A DNA stretch of 64,000 nucleotides from Streptomyces sp. ACA25 (GTDB lineage Bacteria > Actinomycetota > Actinomycetes > Streptomycetales > Streptomycetaceae). Shown here one piece after another: positions 61,918 through 64,000 of the stretch. Each line of letters begins with the position of its first letter. The first letter of the stretch is position 1. The DNA lies in contig NZ_JAQKPV010000003.1 of assembly GCF_028200735.1 (NCBI RefSeq), positions 186,001 to 250,000 of the forward strand, written 5' to 3'. The position numbers and the translations under genes were made by a program. The notes below the pieces were generated by a model. That model saw only the letters and a list, made by a program, of their open reading frames with translations, did not search any database and was not told where the DNA came from.

Positions 61918-62400
61918 CTATTCCGGCGGCTTGGCGTAGTAGTGGGTCAGCATTTCGGTGGGCCAGGCCGGTTGCCGGACTTCGCCGCGTGGTCCCATTT
62001 CGGCGAACCAGGGCTTGATGTCGAGGACGGGAGTGCCGTCCACGGCGTCGAGTTCTTCGACGTGGAGGTCCAGGCCGTCCACCTTGACGAGGCGGCAGCG
62101 GGAGACTCCGAGCCAGTTCACGCGGCGCATGTTGCGGTGGGCGAAGATGCCGCCTGCCGGCCAGGCAGGGTTGTTTCTGGGGTGGCGGGGTTCGGCGTGC
62201 AGGTCGGTGGGGTCGGTGAGGTGGAACCGGAAGACGACTTCGAGGTGGGAGAAGTCCTCCAGGCCGACCACGGAGCCCTCTCCGAATCGCTCGTGGTCGA
62301 TGCGGATGATGGCGCGGGCGCCGCCCCAGTAATCGTCGGTCGGGTCCTCGCGCCCGCCGACGACGTGGGCGACTGGCACGACCGTGAACTCTTCTGCCAT
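61918..62400 (-). CDS. trmO: tRNA t6A37 methyltransferase-like (TrmO/TsaA)
   Basis: 160 residues, single TsaA/UPF0066 barrel: VVPVAHVVGGREDPTDDYWG, VVGLEDFSHLEVVFRFHLTD, HPRNNPAWPAGGIFAHRNMR, GLDLHVEELDAVDGTPVLDI and DIKPWFAEM. The family methylates N6-threonylcarbamoyladenosine at tRNA position 37 with SAM. ATG 62400 begins the domain. The bacterial C-terminal extra domain is absent, as in many actinomycete copies. Confidence 0.85.
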   Translation of the reverse strand: MAEEFTVVPVAHVVGGREDPTDDYWGGARAIIRIDHERFGEGSVVGLEDFSHLEVVFRFHLTDPTDLHAEPRHPRNNPAWPAGGIFAHRNMRRVNWLGVSRCRLVKVDGLDLHVEELDAVDGTPVLDIKPWFAEMGPRGEVRQPAWPTEMLTHYYAKPPE

Positions 62401-62495
62401 GGGCTGGTCTGCTCGTGCCACTACGGCATTCCCCCAACTGATGGGCTGCCAATCAGTACGCTGCAAGGGTCAGTTCTGGCTTGCCTGGAGGTCTC

Positions 62496-63041
62496 GTGGA
62501 CGCTACTGCTCTCCTCACCCCTGACCGGCTGTGGTCGGCGCAGGAGGTCCTGGCGCGTCCGAGCCCTGTCCCACCGGTCGCGGGCATCTGCGGATGGCAC
62601 TTCCGGAGCGCGCCCCATCCGGAGTTGCAAGCCGGGCGTCTCCTCTACGTCGGTATAGCCCCGCGTCACATGACCAACCGAACCAGCACCCAGAACCTGC
62701 GGACGCGGGTGCGGTACCACTACCGGGGCAACGCAGCCGGCTCGACGCTTCGGTTCAGCCTCGGTTGCCTACTCGGGCTTGAGCTCCGCCGGGTGGGCAG
62801 CGGAGAGCGACTGACCTTCGGCAAGGCTGGGGAAGCCACACTGAGTGAGTGGATGGCGGACAACGCCGGGGTGTGCTGGATCGAGCACGAGGAGCCGTGG
62901 ATCCTGAAATCGAGTTTCATCCCACAATGCGACCTGCCGCTGAACCTCGACCAGAACGACCACAACACCTTTTGCGACCGCCTGAAGCAATTGCGAGCCC
63001 AAGCGCGCGACCGAGCACGAGAATTGCCTGTCACCGAGTAG
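62496..63041 (+). CDS. GIY-YIG nuclease-like protein
   Basis: 181 residues. GRLLYVGIAPRH (GIY/YIG-like strands, Y-V-G-I), NLRTRVRYHYRGNAAGSTLR (catalytic Arg/Tyr region) and WIEHEEPWILKS (Glu), PLNLDQNDHNTF. The fold of the GIY-YIG superfamily is plausible, but the exact role (DNA repair, selfish nuclease or other) is not visible. GTG 62496 has GGAGG four bases upstream, and is preferred to TTG 62481. Confidence 0.75.
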   Translation: MDATALLTPDRLWSAQEVLARPSPVPPVAGICGWHFRSAPHPELQAGRLLYVGIAPRHMTNRTSTQNLRTRVRYHYRGNAAGSTLRFSLGCLLGLELRRVGSGERLTFGKAGEATLSEWMADNAGVCWIEHEEPWILKSSFIPQCDLPLNLDQNDHNTFCDRLKQLRAQARDRARELPVTE

Positions 63042-63234
63042 GACATCCGGTCACGTAGACAGTTTGACGCTCGGCACAGCCCTCAGCCGCCACGGGCAGA
63101 GCTCGGACGGAGCCAGGCCCTCGACCGCATCGGCCTTGCCGAGTGCCACACGGTGGGCAGCGCCGCGTCACCTGCGGTGCGGGAGGTGCGGGAGCGTATG
63201 CGAACAGTACTGGCACACAGGTAGGGAGCAGCGG

Positions 63235-63720
63235 GTGACGACGATCGCGGTGACCGGGCACATGGACTTGACCTCGGAATCCGTTCCGCTGGTGCGTGCG
63301 GAGCTGGCGCGGTTGCTCGGCACATACTCTCCGGCGGACCTGATCGGTATCTCCTGTATCGCCAAGGGCTCGGACAGTCTTTTCGCGCAGGCCGTTCTCG
63401 ACGCCGGGGGCCGCCTCATCGTCGTTGTCCCCTCGCGGGACTACCGGGCCAAGAAGGTCAAGCCGGAACACGCGGACCTTTTCGACCGGCTCACCACGGC
63501 GGCCGGCGAAGTCCTGGTCATGCCGCACGAGGCGGCCACCCGGGAAGCTTACGAGGCGGCCAACGCCGAATTGTTGCAGCGGGCCGACCGCTTGATTGCC
63601 GTCTGGGACGGCAACGCCCCAACGGGCAAGGGCGGGACCGCGGACTTCGTCAGCCACGCTCGCGCCGCGGGCCTACCGGTCGATGTGGTCTGGCCCGAGG
63701 GCGCGAGCCGCGAGGGCTGA
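63235..63720 (+). CDS. SLOG-like Rossmann protein
   Basis: 161 residues: TIAVTGHMDLTSESVPLVRA, LIGISCIAKGSDSLFAQAVL, AGGRLIVVVPSRDYRAKKV, RADRLIAVWDGNAPTGKGGT and VDVVWPEGA. This follows the SLOG/DprA-LOG-like nucleotide-binding pattern (TG-x-R-type first strand, S-x-GSDS-x-A turn, D-x-LIAVWDG). Function unknown; SLOG proteins often sense nucleotides in conflict systems. GTG 63235 preceded by GGGAG. Confidence 0.65.
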   Translation: MTTIAVTGHMDLTSESVPLVRAELARLLGTYSPADLIGISCIAKGSDSLFAQAVLDAGGRLIVVVPSRDYRAKKVKPEHADLFDRLTTAAGEVLVMPHEAATREAYEAANAELLQRADRLIAVWDGNAPTGKGGTADFVSHARAAGLPVDVVWPEGASREG

Positions 63721-63746
63721 CGGCGCCGGCCCGTGCGCCGACGCGG

Positions 63747-64000
63747 TCAGGAGGACCAGGCCGCGAGAAGGTCCGCCGGGCCGTACGCGGCGTCAAGGCC
63801 TGTGCAGTCGGTCCCGCCGCGCGAGGCAGCGATCACGGGCACGGGGTCGGGTGTGAGCGCGGCGCGGTGCCGGTGCAGCGCCGCGAGGTCGTGCCGGTCG
63901 AACGGGGAGTTCTCCAGCCACTTCACTGAGCCGACGAACAACAGCTTCTTGGCGATCGGCGCGCGGTCCGCTCCCACAATGTCGACCTCCACATCGTTGG
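63747..64000 (-). CDS. DUF234 AAA ATPase, C-terminal part (5' end cut by window)
   Basis: About 84 residues of the C-terminal DUF234 region are visible: VEVDIVGADRAPIAKKLLFV (in part), GSVKWLENSPFDRHDLAAL, DAAYGPADLLAAW. DUF234 is a nuclease-like PD-(D/E)XK-type tail on archaeal/bacterial AAA ATPases; the E-x-D ... K pattern (EVDIVG ... GSVKW) is present. The ATPase part lies beyond the right edge. Confidence 0.8.
   Translation of the reverse strand, partial: NDVEVDIVGADRAPIAKKLLFVGSVKWLENSPFDRHDLAALHRHRAALTPDPVPVIAASRGGTDCTGLDAAYGPADLLAAWSS

Overview
The window reads as a Streptomyces (or close relative) chromosome. GC is very high over most of its length, GTG starts are common, and it carries streptomycete markers: the group 2 sigma factor HrdD, the divisome protein SepX, a pSAM2-type integrative element in a tRNA gene, and a Tat-exported peptidase.

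Layout. 1-13.5 kb: a DevS/DosS-like sensor kinase (runs off the left edge), a short-chain dehydrogenase, a secreted peptidoglycan-binding protein, two broken genes (ArsR-type regulator, DUF433 antitoxin), a choline-to-betaine locus (betT, betA, betB), a kinase-fold protein, a secreted GH10 xylanase with a palindromic operator, and a frameshifted vapBC pair. 13.5-30 kb: core genes. tRNA-Ala(CGC), then sepX, a GNAT acetyltransferase, mogA, moaC, moeA and galU on the minus strand, a 5-formyl-THF cyclo-ligase, penicillin acylase, a K+/H+ antiporter, fmdB-mtnP, a CpaB-like protein, mscL, an AMP-ligase-like fragment, a P1 peptidase, and hrdD behind a textbook SigR promoter. 30-43 kb: a Tat-exported metalloprotease, a SEDS (FtsW/RodA) protein and an M20 hydrolase, then a dormancy/stress set: Ca-type P-ATPase, Acg-like nitroreductase, a cNMP-CBS-BON fusion, a zinc alcohol dehydrogenase and a tandem USP protein.

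43.4-59.2 kb is an integrated AICE (actinomycete integrative and conjugative element). Perfect 69-bp direct repeats (43409-43477 and 59093-59161) overlap the 3' half and terminator of tRNA-Arg(CCT). Its backbone holds integrase, excisionase, a HUH-type Rep, spread proteins, a TraB-like translocase, a KorSA-like GntR repressor with several shared operator-like sites, a Nudix (Pif-like) protein and an RsbW-like ATPase. After an IS481 insertion the right third is cargo: a protein with a HEPN motif, a tRNA-Ile-like fossil, an HNH endonuclease with a ScoMcrA-like head, and a two-gene, much lower-GC operon (GHKL ATPase plus an unrecognised partner). This cargo is the best candidate for an undescribed defence-type system.

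59.2-64 kb: vapBC with a nonsense-interrupted toxin, a YafY/WYL regulator divergent from a VOC protein, TrmO, a GIY-YIG protein, a SLOG-like protein and the C-terminus of a DUF234 ATPase cut by the right edge.

All calls come from reading the sequence and remembered family features; no database search was run.
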